Origin: Ga0077555 sp963746315
GTDB lineage: Bacteria; Pseudomonadota; Alphaproteobacteria; Rhizobiales; Hyphomicrobiaceae
Direction of reading: 5' to 3'
Length of the DNA: 64,000 bases
NCBI GenBank assembly: GCA_963746315.1
Contig: CAVVAR010000004.1
Span: 62,001-126,000, forward strand
A model generated the notes under the pieces. That model saw only the letters and a program-made list of their open reading frames with translations. It was not told where the DNA came from and did not search any database. This document shows, piece after piece, positions 46,647 to 55,115 of this stretch. The position numbers and the translations under genes were made by a program. Within the stretch, counting starts at the first letter, position 1, and every line of letters starts with the position of its first letter.

Positions 46647-47261
46647 ATGATCTATGAGTTCCGCACCTACACGCTGCACCCCCGCACGATGCCGGAGTTC
46701 CTGAAGCGCTTCGGCGAGGCGCTGCCGAAACGGCTCGAGTTCTCGCCGCTCGCGGCCTTCTGGACGTCCGAGATCGGCCCCCTGAACCAGGTCATCCACG
46801 TCTGGCCCTACAAGGACACCAACGAGCGCACGAAGACGCGGGCCGCCGCCGTCAAGGCCGGCATCTGGCCGCCGAAGACCTCCGAGTTCATCGCCGAGAT
46901 GCGCTCCGATATCCTGGAGCCGCTGCCGTTCTCGCCGAAGTTGGAGCCTTCCAATCACGGCCCCTACTTCGAGATGCGCACCTATACGATGAAGGCCGGC
47001 ACCATTCCGCAGATCGCGGCCAACTGGGAGGCACAGCTCCCCGAGCGCCTGAAGCTGTCGCCGCTGATCGGCGTGTTCTCGTCCGACATCGGCAATCTCA
47101 ACCAGTGGGTGCACATCTGGGCCTACAAGAGCCTCGACGAGCGCGTTGCGACGCGCAAGAAGGCGATCGAGATGGGCATCTGGCCACCGAAGACGTCGAC
47201 GCCGATGGAGCGGCAGGAAAGCAAAATCCTCCTGCCGGCATCCTTCTCGCCGATCAAGTAG
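46647..47261 (+). CDS. NIPSNAP family protein, two tandem domains
   Basis: A 204-residue protein made of two NIPSNAP (dimeric alpha-beta barrel) domains: MIYEFRTYTLHPRTMPEFL in the first half and YFEMRTYTMKAGTIPQIA in the second. Each is followed by a P/L-rich core, LNQ-hydrophobic-H-hydrophobic-W strand and a KA-x-xx-GIWPPKTS motif. Function unknown; bacterial members often sit in catabolic clusters and may bind small ligands. ATG 46647 follows AGGAGA. It is convergent with the hydantoinase-like gene. Confidence 0.92.
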   Translation: MIYEFRTYTLHPRTMPEFLKRFGEALPKRLEFSPLAAFWTSEIGPLNQVIHVWPYKDTNERTKTRAAAVKAGIWPPKTSEFIAEMRSDILEPLPFSPKLEPSNHGPYFEMRTYTMKAGTIPQIAANWEAQLPERLKLSPLIGVFSSDIGNLNQWVHIWAYKSLDERVATRKKAIEMGIWPPKTSTPMERQESKILLPASFSPIK

Positions 47262-47345
47262 CACGCACCGACGCGCGCCACGTGAAGGGCTTTCAGCCCT
47301 TCACACATCCCCCAGCCCAGCGCCCCGCCCCCGAGCAAGGGCTCG

Positions 47346-49407
47346 TCAAGGCGCCAGCTCGATGTCGAGCCAGCCGTTCGGCGTGACGCGAGCCGTATCG
47401 CCGGCTTCGATCAGGGCGCACGTCGTGGCACCCTCGACCAGGGCAGGCCCCGCAATCGATTGCCCCGGTGCGAGCGTCTCGAAGGCGTGAACATCGAGCT
47501 CCATCCATCCGCCTCCGACGTGTGCACGCTGACGGCGCACCGGCGCGGCGCTATCCCGTGCCTCGAGGACGGGCTCCTTCGGCAACGCCGGCAGCTTGCC
47601 GATCACCGCAACCCGCGCGTTGACCAGCACCACCTCGTTGGTCCGCTGCGCGTAGGTGTAAAGCTCCTCGTGGCGCGCATGGAACGCATCGGCGACGCGG
47701 GGGCCGAGGTCCGCAGCCGACCAGTCGATATGATCCAGCGGCACGTTGATCTCGAAAATCTGCTCGCCGTAACGCATGTCGGCACTGCGCGCGACGGCGA
47801 TGGGTCCCTCGAAAACGGCGGCAAGGCGCGCGCGCGCCTCGGCTTCCATCTCGCCGAAGATCGCCGAGAGCCCCGCGGTCGACATCGCAGCGGCGTCCCC
47901 GATGTGGCTGCGCGTCGTCTCGAAGCGGATCTCGCTCGCCAGCATCCCCCACGCGGACAGCACCGAGGCCACGCGCGGCACGATCACATGCGGGATCGAG
48001 AGTTGCCGGGCAACAGCCGTCGCATGCAGCCCGGCCGCACCACCGAACGCCAACAGCGCAAAGGCGGTCGGATCGATGCCGCGGCGGACCGACACGAGGC
48101 GAATGCCCTCGGCCATTCGCGCGTTGATGACCCGCTGAACACCGGCGGCGGCAGCAATGGCATCCAGTCCCAAGTCCTTGCCGAGGGCGCCCATGGCCCG
48201 CTCGGCGGCATCCCGGTCGAGCCGCATCTCGCCGCCGAGAAGGCCCGCGGGATCGAGGAGACCCAGCAGCAGGTTGGCGTCGGTAACGGTCGGCTCGGTG
48301 CCGCCTCGCCCGTAGCAGGCGGGCCCCGGCGCGGCGCCGGCACTCTCCGGGCCGACGTGCAGAACGCCGCCGCCGTCGACCCGGGCGATTGAGCCGCCGC
48401 CGGCACCGAGAGTCGACGATATCGAGACTGGGCAAGGCGATGCGCTGACCGGCGATACCGCGATCGATGGCGAGGCCGGGAGCGCTCTTCCGGATGAGCG
48501 AGATGTCGGTCGAGGTGCCGCCCATGTCGAACGGAATAAGGTTCGGCGTCGACAGCAGCTCGGCCGCATACATCGAGCCGGCGACCCCGCCTGCAGGGCC
48601 GGAGAGGACGGTCGCGGCTGCCAGCCGGATCGCCTCCTCGACGGGAGCCACGCCTCCGTGGCTCAACATGATGAACAGCGGCCCCTGATAGCCGGCCTCC
48701 GCAAGTCGTCCTTCGAGACGCCCGAGGTAGCCGGCAACGACAGGGCCCACGTAGGCGTTGACCACGGTGGTCGAGACGCGCTCGTACTCCTTGATCTGCG
48801 GGAAAACGTCGGACGAGACGGTCACGTAGGCACTCGGCATCCGCTCGCGGACGAGCCTGGCCGTTGCCGCCTCGTGAGCCGGATTGCGCCACGCGTGCAG
48901 ATAGCAGATCGCCACCGACGTGACGCCGGCCGCTATCAGCGCGTCGGTTGCGCGTATCACCGAAGCCTCGTCGAGCGGCGTCAGGATGCTGCCATCGGCG
49001 CGCACCCGCTCCTTCACCCCGAAACGCAGATGGCGCGGCACGAGCGGCTCAGGCGCAGCGAGGCGCAGGTTGTAGCGATCTTCGGGCTTCAACCCCTCGC
49101 GCATCTCCAATACGTCGCGGTGGCCCTCGGTCGTGATCAGGCCGACGCGGGCACCCTTGCGCTCGATCAACGCATTCGTCGCGACCGTCGTGCCGTGAAC
49201 GATACGCTCGCACCTCGCGAGCAGAACGGAGCATTCGAGCCCCAGCGCCCCGGCGAGCACGCCCAAGCCTTCGAGCACCCCGATGGACGGGTCGGCTGGC
49301 GTCGATGGGCTCTTGGCCAGCGTCGATGCACCGGCCTCGTCGACCGCTACGAGATCGGTGAATGTGCCGCCGACGTCGATGCCGATACGGTAGATTGTGG
49401 ACGTCAT
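47346..49407 (-). pseudogene. Hydantoinase/oxoprolinase subunit A, broken by a +1 frameshift
   Basis: HyuA-type ATP-dependent lactam hydrolase subunit (hydantoinase/5-oxoprolinase/acetone carboxylase superfamily). The 5' frame (49407 to about 48416) encodes YRIGIDVGGTFTDLVAVDE, RIVHGTTVATNALIERKG and FDMGGTSTDISLI, ending SLDIV. The rest reads in the next frame, STLGAGGGSIARVD, GPACYGRGGTEPTVTDANLLLG and AFGGAAGLHATAVA, to the stop at 47346. LDIV joins to STLGAGGGS exactly as in intact homologs if one base near 48414-48418 is extra. The complete product would be about 686 residues. It lies 58 bp downstream of the subunit B gene. Confidence 0.87.
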
Positions 49408-49465
49408 GCCGATCGTATCCCCGGAAATGGGCCTGTGGTGTCGAAATGCGGTAGGGCTTTTCGGC

Positions 49466-51187
49466 TCAGTTCCTCGTGCGAGAGCGAGGCGCGACGGTCA
49501 CGAAGCCATTCGCCACATCGCGAGATCGCGCGTCGGCGGATCGCTTGGCGGGATCACCCCAGCCGCCGCCTCCGCCCGAGTGGACGATCAGCCGGTCGCC
49601 AGGCTCAATGCTGACGCCCACCATCTTGGTGCCGAGCACGATCTCCTCGCCGGTAGCCGCACGCTTGAGGACGTAGTGGTGAGGCTTGCCGTCCTCGCCG
49701 CCGAGCATGCCACGCGCACCATGCCGGATACCGTCGCCCGCGGTGTTGCCCACGGCCGGCTTGGCCGTTTCGACGACCATCTCGAGGTCGCCCCCGGTTC
49801 CGCCTCGGAACTGGCCGTCGCCAGCCGAATCCGGACGGTACTCGTGATGCAGAAAGAGAAACGGGAAGCGCGCCTCAGCCACCTCGATCGAGCCGAACTT
49901 GATGCCGCCCGCCGAGTGCCATTCGCCAACGGAATTATAGCCGTCGCCCGCGATCGACCCACCGCCGCCCGGACGCGCTTGAAACAAATGCCAGATGAAG
50001 CTCCGTCCCGTGCGCGGATCCTCCCCCTTGATCGCGATGCGGAAGCGCCGCCCCCAGCCGCCCATCGCACGATCGGGACAGGCCGCCGAGAGGGCGACCA
50101 CGATCGCCTCGACGATCTCGTTCGAGCAGTGACTGGTGCACATGGTGACCGGCAGTCCATCGTTCGCCCAGACGATGGTGCCGGGCTTGGCCACGACCTT
50201 CAACGGACGCAACGAGCCGTCGTTCTTCGGGATGTCGCTGTCGATCAGGTAGGCGAAGGCCATGGCGCACGCCGACTGCATATTAGCGTGCGAGGAATTG
50301 ACAAAGCTCTGGGCCTCGGCATCGGACTCCGTCAGATCGATCTCGAGGTCGCTGCCGCTGACCGTCACCTTGGCGCGGATGGCGACGTCGTTCCTCCCGC
50401 GCCCATCGTCGTCGAGGCAAGCCTCGCCGTAATACACGCCGTCCGTCCACTCCGCGACGATCGCCCGCGCCCGGCGCTCGGCACCGTCGAGCATGGCCTC
50501 GGTCGCGGCCATAAGGCGCTCATGCCCCAACTCGGCGATCAGCGCCAGCAAGCGCTTCTCGCAAAGCTTCGCAGAACCGATCATGGCCGCAAGATCGCCG
50601 CGAAAATCGCGTGAATGGCGCACATTGGTCGCGATCATGCGGAAGAGATCCTCGCGCGCCGCGCCCTTGTCCACAATGCGCAGCGGGGGAATCCGCAGAC
50701 CTTCCTGGAAGATTTCGGTGGCGCCAGGGTTGTAGGCGCCGTGTGTCGAGCCCCCGATATCCGACATGTGCGCCCGGTTGATCGACCAGAAGGCGAGCGC
50801 CTCACCCGCGAAGACCGGCACGAAGACGGTGACGTCCGGTAGATGGTTTCCGCCGAAGTAGGGATCGTTGAGAAGGAAGACGTCACCGGGATGAATGTCG
50901 CCTGCGAACGCCTCGGCAACCGAGCGCGCCGCGTAGGGCAACGCACCGACGTGGACGGGAACGTGTTCTGCTTGGGCCACAAGTCGGCCTACAGCGTCGC
51001 AGATCCCCGTCGAGAAATCGCGACTGGAGTTGAGAATCTGCGAATATGCGGTGCGAAGCATGGCCTCGCCCATCTCCTCGACGATAGCGTGAAGCCGGTG
51101 CTGGACCACGGCGACAGTGATTGGGTCGATCAGCGGTGTCGCGGAAGCCGGCTGATCATCGGCCGTCGATCGGGGCTTATGCTGCAC
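49466..51187 (-). CDS. Hydantoinase/oxoprolinase subunit B
   Basis: HyuB-type subunit acting with HyuA on hydantoins, 5-oxoproline or N-methylhydantoin. Recognisable parts are DPITVAVVQHRLHAIVEEMGEAMLRTAYS near the N-terminus, HPGDVFLLNDPYFGGNHLPD (metal site), CTSHCSNEIVEAI, GGTGGDLEMV and the Gly-rich end HSGGGGGWGDP. Start is probably GTG 51187 (VQHKPRSTADDQ), giving 573 residues; no ATG fits and the longer upstream frame overlaps the opposing gene. It is divergent from the DacF-like gene and precedes subunit A. Confidence 0.9.
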   Translation of the reverse strand: MQHKPRSTADDQPASATPLIDPITVAVVQHRLHAIVEEMGEAMLRTAYSQILNSSRDFSTGICDAVGRLVAQAEHVPVHVGALPYAARSVAEAFAGDIHPGDVFLLNDPYFGGNHLPDVTVFVPVFAGEALAFWSINRAHMSDIGGSTHGAYNPGATEIFQEGLRIPPLRIVDKGAAREDLFRMIATNVRHSRDFRGDLAAMIGSAKLCEKRLLALIAELGHERLMAATEAMLDGAERRARAIVAEWTDGVYYGEACLDDDGRGRNDVAIRAKVTVSGSDLEIDLTESDAEAQSFVNSSHANMQSACAMAFAYLIDSDIPKNDGSLRPLKVVAKPGTIVWANDGLPVTMCTSHCSNEIVEAIVVALSAACPDRAMGGWGRRFRIAIKGEDPRTGRSFIWHLFQARPGGGGSIAGDGYNSVGEWHSAGGIKFGSIEVAEARFPFLFLHHEYRPDSAGDGQFRGGTGGDLEMVVETAKPAVGNTAGDGIRHGARGMLGGEDGKPHHYVLKRAATGEEIVLGTKMVGVSIEPGDRLIVHSGGGGGWGDPAKRSADARSRDVANGFVTVAPRSRTRN

Positions 51188-51364
51188 GGGATCACTCTCG
51201 GAGAGGTTGAACGGGCACCGGCACGTGCCGATCTCTCGGCGAGGATAGCATGTGACAGGTACCTGCAAAGGGGGCTCTGGCGTACCCCAGGGCCGTTGAC
51301 TCCGGCGTTGCGTTCTCGCCTTTTTAGCGTCTACGCGTTGCGGCCTCGAAGTGTGGATGGACTC

Positions 51365-52603
51365 ATGGCAATCCAAGCTGATGCCCGGATCGCGGATCGA
51401 GCTCACATCTCGGTATTCGTCGTAGCCCTGCTGTTGATCGGCCTGCTGGGGGCCATCGCATCGTCGCCGCCAGTCGCCGCGCAATCGCGCTCCGTCGCGC
51501 AGATCGCCAAGCAGGGCGGCCCTCCCACTACACGGGCCCAGCGCGCCGTGATCCTGGATGCGCAAACGGGCGCAGTCCTCTTCCAGCATAACGCGGACGA
51601 GTTGGCGCCGCCCGATGGCCTCAGCAAGCTGATGACCATTGCCGTCGTGCTCGGCGCCGTGAAGAAGGGCGAGATCAAGCTCACCGACGAGATCACGATG
51701 TCGGTCAATGCCTGGCGCCGCGGCGGCGCACCGTCCGGCTGGACCGCCATGTTCGTGCCCGTCAACACCCGCGAGACGGTCGACATCCTTCTGCAGGGCC
51801 TGATCGTGCAATCCGGGAACGACGCGGCGATCGCCCTCGCGGAGGCGATCTCCGGCAACGAGGAAGCCTTCGCCAAGCGCATGACCGAGGAGGCACGGCA
51901 CATCGGTCTGTCGAAGTCGGTATTTACCAACGCCACCGGCCTCCCTCATGACGGCCAGCAGGTCACGCTGCGTGAGTTGGCCCAGCTGGCACATCACCTC
52001 ATGCGCGCCTATCCGGAGCACTACCCCCGCTTTTCCCAGAAAGAGCTCAAGTACGGCAAGTTCCGCTTCATCAACGACAATCCCCTGCTTGGGACGCTCG
52101 GCGTCGATGGTCTGAAGACAGGCTTCATCAAGAAGGACGGTTACGGCCTGATCGCTTCCGGCAACAAGGACGGGCGCCGCCTGATCCTTGCCATGAGTGG
52201 ACTCGACAAGAAGGACGAGGTCAGGACCGAAGGCCAGCGCCTGCTCGAATGGGGGTTCGCGTCGGTCACGGAGGTCACACTCTTCGAGCAGGACGAGGTC
52301 GTGGCCCAGGCCCGGGTCTGGGGGGGCGACAGGATGTGGCTGCCGTTGGTCGGCAAGGGCCCGGTAACGATCGTGCTGCCCAAGTATCCGGCCAATCCGA
52401 AGATCAAGGCTGAGCTCGTCTACAAACGCCCCTTGAAAACACCGATCGCAAAAGGCGACCAGGTCGCCAAGCTCCGAGTGACAAGTGCCTCCCAATCGGT
52501 AAACGAGGTGCCTCTCTATGCGGCAGAGGACGTCAGGCGCGGCGGCATTGTCCGGCGCGGCCTCGATACCATCGTCGATTTGACGCTGGGCTGGGCGCTT
52601 TAG
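51365..52603 (+). CDS. DacF-like D-alanyl-D-alanine carboxypeptidase family, catalytic Ser replaced by Gly
   Basis: Peptidase S11-type (low-molecular-weight penicillin-binding) protein. It has a signal peptide/anchor (about 15-40, VFVVALLLIGLLGAIASSP, then VAAQS) and an S11 domain (about 55-300). A C-terminal beta domain includes KSPLK-type PLKTPIAKGDQV. Of the three active-site motifs, SxN (IVQSGNDAA) and KTG (VDGLKTGFIKK) are intact. The SxxK motif reads PPDGLSKLMT: Gly85 occupies the nucleophile position before Lys88 (codon GGC, 51617-51619), so classical acyl-enzyme chemistry is unlikely. ATG 51365 was chosen; GTG 51353 in the same frame is possible. Length 412 residues. Confidence 0.9.
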   Translation: MAIQADARIADRAHISVFVVALLLIGLLGAIASSPPVAAQSRSVAQIAKQGGPPTTRAQRAVILDAQTGAVLFQHNADELAPPDGLSKLMTIAVVLGAVKKGEIKLTDEITMSVNAWRRGGAPSGWTAMFVPVNTRETVDILLQGLIVQSGNDAAIALAEAISGNEEAFAKRMTEEARHIGLSKSVFTNATGLPHDGQQVTLRELAQLAHHLMRAYPEHYPRFSQKELKYGKFRFINDNPLLGTLGVDGLKTGFIKKDGYGLIASGNKDGRRLILAMSGLDKKDEVRTEGQRLLEWGFASVTEVTLFEQDEVVAQARVWGGDRMWLPLVGKGPVTIVLPKYPANPKIKAELVYKRPLKTPIAKGDQVAKLRVTSASQSVNEVPLYAAEDVRRGGIVRRGLDTIVDLTLGWAL

Positions 52604-52620
52604 AATGCTACGGTCGGGGC

Positions 52621-53175
52621 TCAGCCGAGCTTGCGCACCGTGTCGCCGACGCTGACCCGGCCATCCCGCTCCACACGACCGTAGATGCCGCGGAGCCTCA
52701 GGCGCTTGCCATCACCCGTGTTGACGAAGACGCAGGCGTCACGGCCATAACGCTCGATGAACAGTGCGCACCCGTTGTGTGGCGTATCAGTGATCTCGAG
52801 AATGGCCGTCCCGATGGCAATTCGGGTGCCGGGCGGCATGTTGTCGGGCGTCAGGTCCATGTCGATAAAGAGATTGTCGCCCGCGGGAGCCCAGTTCGAC
52901 CGCTCCTGAGCGATGAGATCGATGCACCGCGCATTCATCATGCAGATCTGGACGTCCGGATGCGGTTTGCCGTCCTCGGTAGATTTCCAGCACCCCTTGA
53001 CCCAATGATCGCCATCGGCGCCGCCCGCAAGGCTGATCCCGACGCTCTCCACCTCGCGCCGCAACTTGCGCTCCGGCCGAACCACGATGCCACGGACGAC
53101 ACCCTCGTCTTTCGGCGAATCGAGAATGGCGGGCAGCCCCGCACTCAACTCGGACAGGCTCAGATGGCGCGGCAT
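52621..53175 (-). CDS. MOSC domain protein
   Basis: A 184-residue single MOSC domain, the sulfur-carrier/molybdenum-cofactor-binding fold of MOCO sulfurase C-termini. Conserved features are VVRPERKLRREVE, DGDHWVKGCWKST near the start, then GTAILEITDTPHNGCALFIERYG with the cysteine typical of the fold. LRLRGIYGRVERDGRVSVGD is at the C-terminus. Stand-alone members are presumed to bind or transfer sulfur or moco; the partner is not evident. It is convergent with the DacF-like gene and divergent from tmk. Confidence 0.88.
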   Translation of the reverse strand: MPRHLSLSELSAGLPAILDSPKDEGVVRGIVVRPERKLRREVESVGISLAGGADGDHWVKGCWKSTEDGKPHPDVQICMMNARCIDLIAQERSNWAPAGDNLFIDMDLTPDNMPPGTRIAIGTAILEITDTPHNGCALFIERYGRDACVFVNTGDGKRLRLRGIYGRVERDGRVSVGDTVRKLG

Positions 53176-53305
53176 GGCTCCTCCGTATGGTCGGCTGCAT
53201 GCGCGAGCTTAGAGGAGCCCAGTCAGCATGTGCAATCCCGACCGCACGGGCGCGCCCGGAAGCCCATGGTTTGACTCTCCCACTCCGCGCTCCTACCAAC
53301 GTCTG

Positions 53306-53935
53306 ATGCGCGGCAAATTCATCACCTTTGAAGGCGGAGAAGGGTCAGGCAAGTCGACCCAGGCGCGGCTATTGGCCGGGCATTTGCGCCAAGCTGGCCT
53401 TACCGTCATCGAGACGCGGGAGCCGGGCGGCTCGCCATTCGCCGAGCGATTGCGCGCCTTCATCCTCGATCCTGACTTGCCGCCGCACGAGCCGCTATCC
53501 GAAGCTCTGCTCTTCTACGCTGCCCGCGCCGACCATATCGCGGCGGTCATCCGCCCCGCCCTAGAGGCCGGTGCTTGGGTGATCTGCGACCGTTTCTCGG
53601 ACTCGACGCGCGTCTATCAGGGCGCGGCCGGTCGTCTCGACCAGACGGTCATCGACCGGCTGGAGACCTTGGTCGTCGGCGCCACACAGCCAGACCTGAC
53701 ATTGGTGCTCGATCTCCCCCCGGAGCTTGGACTGGCGCGAGCGAGGAGCCGCGGCGCCGGCACGGACGGCTACGAGGCCCGGGATCTCGCCTATCACGAG
53801 CGGCTGAGGGCTGGCTTTCTCGCACTCGCCAGCCGCAGCGGCGATCGCATGTGCGTTGTCGATGGACGGCAGAGCATCGATGCCATTGCAGCAGCGGTAA
53901 GGGAGACCGTGACCAACCGCCTCGGAGCTGGCTGA
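53306..53935 (+). CDS. tmk: Thymidylate kinase
   Basis: Phosphorylates dTMP to dTDP. ATG 53306 gives the canonical start MRGKFITFEGGEGSGKST (P-loop 10-18); the in-frame ATG at 53228 adds an unconserved 26-residue tail and is rejected. Other motifs are ETREPGGSPFAERLR (DRX-type substrate loop) and VICDRFSDSTRVYQG, plus the lid-like arginine-rich LGLARARSRGAG. The product is 209 residues. The stop overlaps the holB start (TGATG), so the two are translationally coupled. Confidence 0.95.
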   Translation: MRGKFITFEGGEGSGKSTQARLLAGHLRQAGLTVIETREPGGSPFAERLRAFILDPDLPPHEPLSEALLFYAARADHIAAVIRPALEAGAWVICDRFSDSTRVYQGAAGRLDQTVIDRLETLVVGATQPDLTLVLDLPPELGLARARSRGAGTDGYEARDLAYHERLRAGFLALASRSGDRMCVVDGRQSIDAIAAAVRETVTNRLGAG

Positions 53936-55056
53936 TGGCGCGCGCGCCCGCCATCCAGGAGATCGAGACGATCCCGGAGGTAGATCGTCTCGACGGCGTG
54001 CCACATCCGCGCGCGACGGCGAAGCTGTTCGGGCACGAGGCCGTCGAGCGGTCGCTGGCCGAGGCCTTCGCCTCCGGCCGCATGCACCACGGCTGGCTCG
54101 TCGCGGGGCCTGAAGGCATCGGCAAGGCGACGTTGGCCTACCGCTTCGCACGCTACGTGCTCGCCGCGCCCCACGAGCGGGACCCGACCCACCAGTCGCT
54201 AGAGATTGCATCAGAGACACCGGCCGCGCGCCAAGTGCTGGCGCTGTCCCATCCCGGACTTCTGGTGCTGCGCCGCCCCTGGGATCACAAGACCAAGCGG
54301 CACCTGCAGATCGTCTCGGTCGACGAGGTGCGTCGCGTACGATCGTTCCTCGCACACACGAGCGGCGGCGGCGACTGGCGCGTCGTGATCGTCGATACCG
54401 CCGATCTCCTCAATATCAACGCGGCCAACGCCCTGCTGAAGTCGCTGGAGGAGCCGCCACCGCGGACGTTCTTTCTGTTGCTGACCTCGACGCCGGGTCG
54501 GCTCCTCCCGACGATCCGCTCCCGCTGCCGCGTGCTCGACCTGCAGCCGCTGGGCGAGGCGGACCTGCGTCGTGCCGTCCTCGCGGCCCTTGCTCCGGAG
54601 GAGGCTTCGCCGCCTGGGCCGGACGATTGGGTGCGCCTCGTTGCCCTGGCAGAGGGGAGCGTGCGGCGCGCACTGACGCTCTGGCTCGGCGACGGACTTA
54701 AACTTGACGGACGCATCAGGCAGGTCATCGCGGGATTGCCATCCGTCGACTGGCAGACCGTGCACGCCCTTGCTGACGAGACAGCCTCGCAAGCGGCCGC
54801 CGAGAAATTCGAGATGCTGTTCGACCTCCTGCTCAAGCTCGTCGCCCGGCTCGTCCGGGCCGGCGCCGGCCAGGCTACAGGCGAGGACGAGGCCCGGCTC
54901 GCCCGACGGTTGGTGCCCGAGGCGAGGCTTGCCACCTGGGCCGAGCTGTGGGAAACAATCGCCCGCGAAAAGAGCGAGGCCCAGGCGCTCAATCTCGATC
55001 GCAAATCATTGATCCTGCAAACGTTCGGCCGGATCGGCGCAGCCGCGCGGGGATGA
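53935..55056 (+). CDS. holB: DNA polymerase III subunit delta prime
   Basis: Clamp-loader subunit. Start ATG 53935 overlapping tmk; 373 residues. AAA+ features are HHGWLVAGPEGIGKATLAYRFA (P-loop), IVSVDEVRRVRSFLAHTSGGGDWRVVIVDTADLLNINAANALLKSLEEPP and LLTSTPGRLLPTIRSRC (SRC motif). The zinc-binding cysteines found in E. coli delta prime are missing; only the Cys of SRC is present in that region. It lies between tmk and metG, the typical alphaproteobacterial operon. Confidence 0.94.
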   Translation: MARAPAIQEIETIPEVDRLDGVPHPRATAKLFGHEAVERSLAEAFASGRMHHGWLVAGPEGIGKATLAYRFARYVLAAPHERDPTHQSLEIASETPAARQVLALSHPGLLVLRRPWDHKTKRHLQIVSVDEVRRVRSFLAHTSGGGDWRVVIVDTADLLNINAANALLKSLEEPPPRTFFLLLTSTPGRLLPTIRSRCRVLDLQPLGEADLRRAVLAALAPEEASPPGPDDWVRLVALAEGSVRRALTLWLGDGLKLDGRIRQVIAGLPSVDWQTVHALADETASQAAAEKFEMLFDLLLKLVARLVRAGAGQATGEDEARLARRLVPEARLATWAELWETIAREKSEAQALNLDRKSLILQTFGRIGAAARG

Positions 55057-55115
55057 CGGCCCATGCGGCCCGCGGCGTGCCGCATTCTTCCGATTTGGGC
55101 ATGGGAGCCGCTCCG

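Noticed and set aside
53228..53305. N-terminal extension of thymidylate kinase
   Set aside because: The 26 extra residues are not conserved, and the canonical MRGKFITFEG start follows at 53306.
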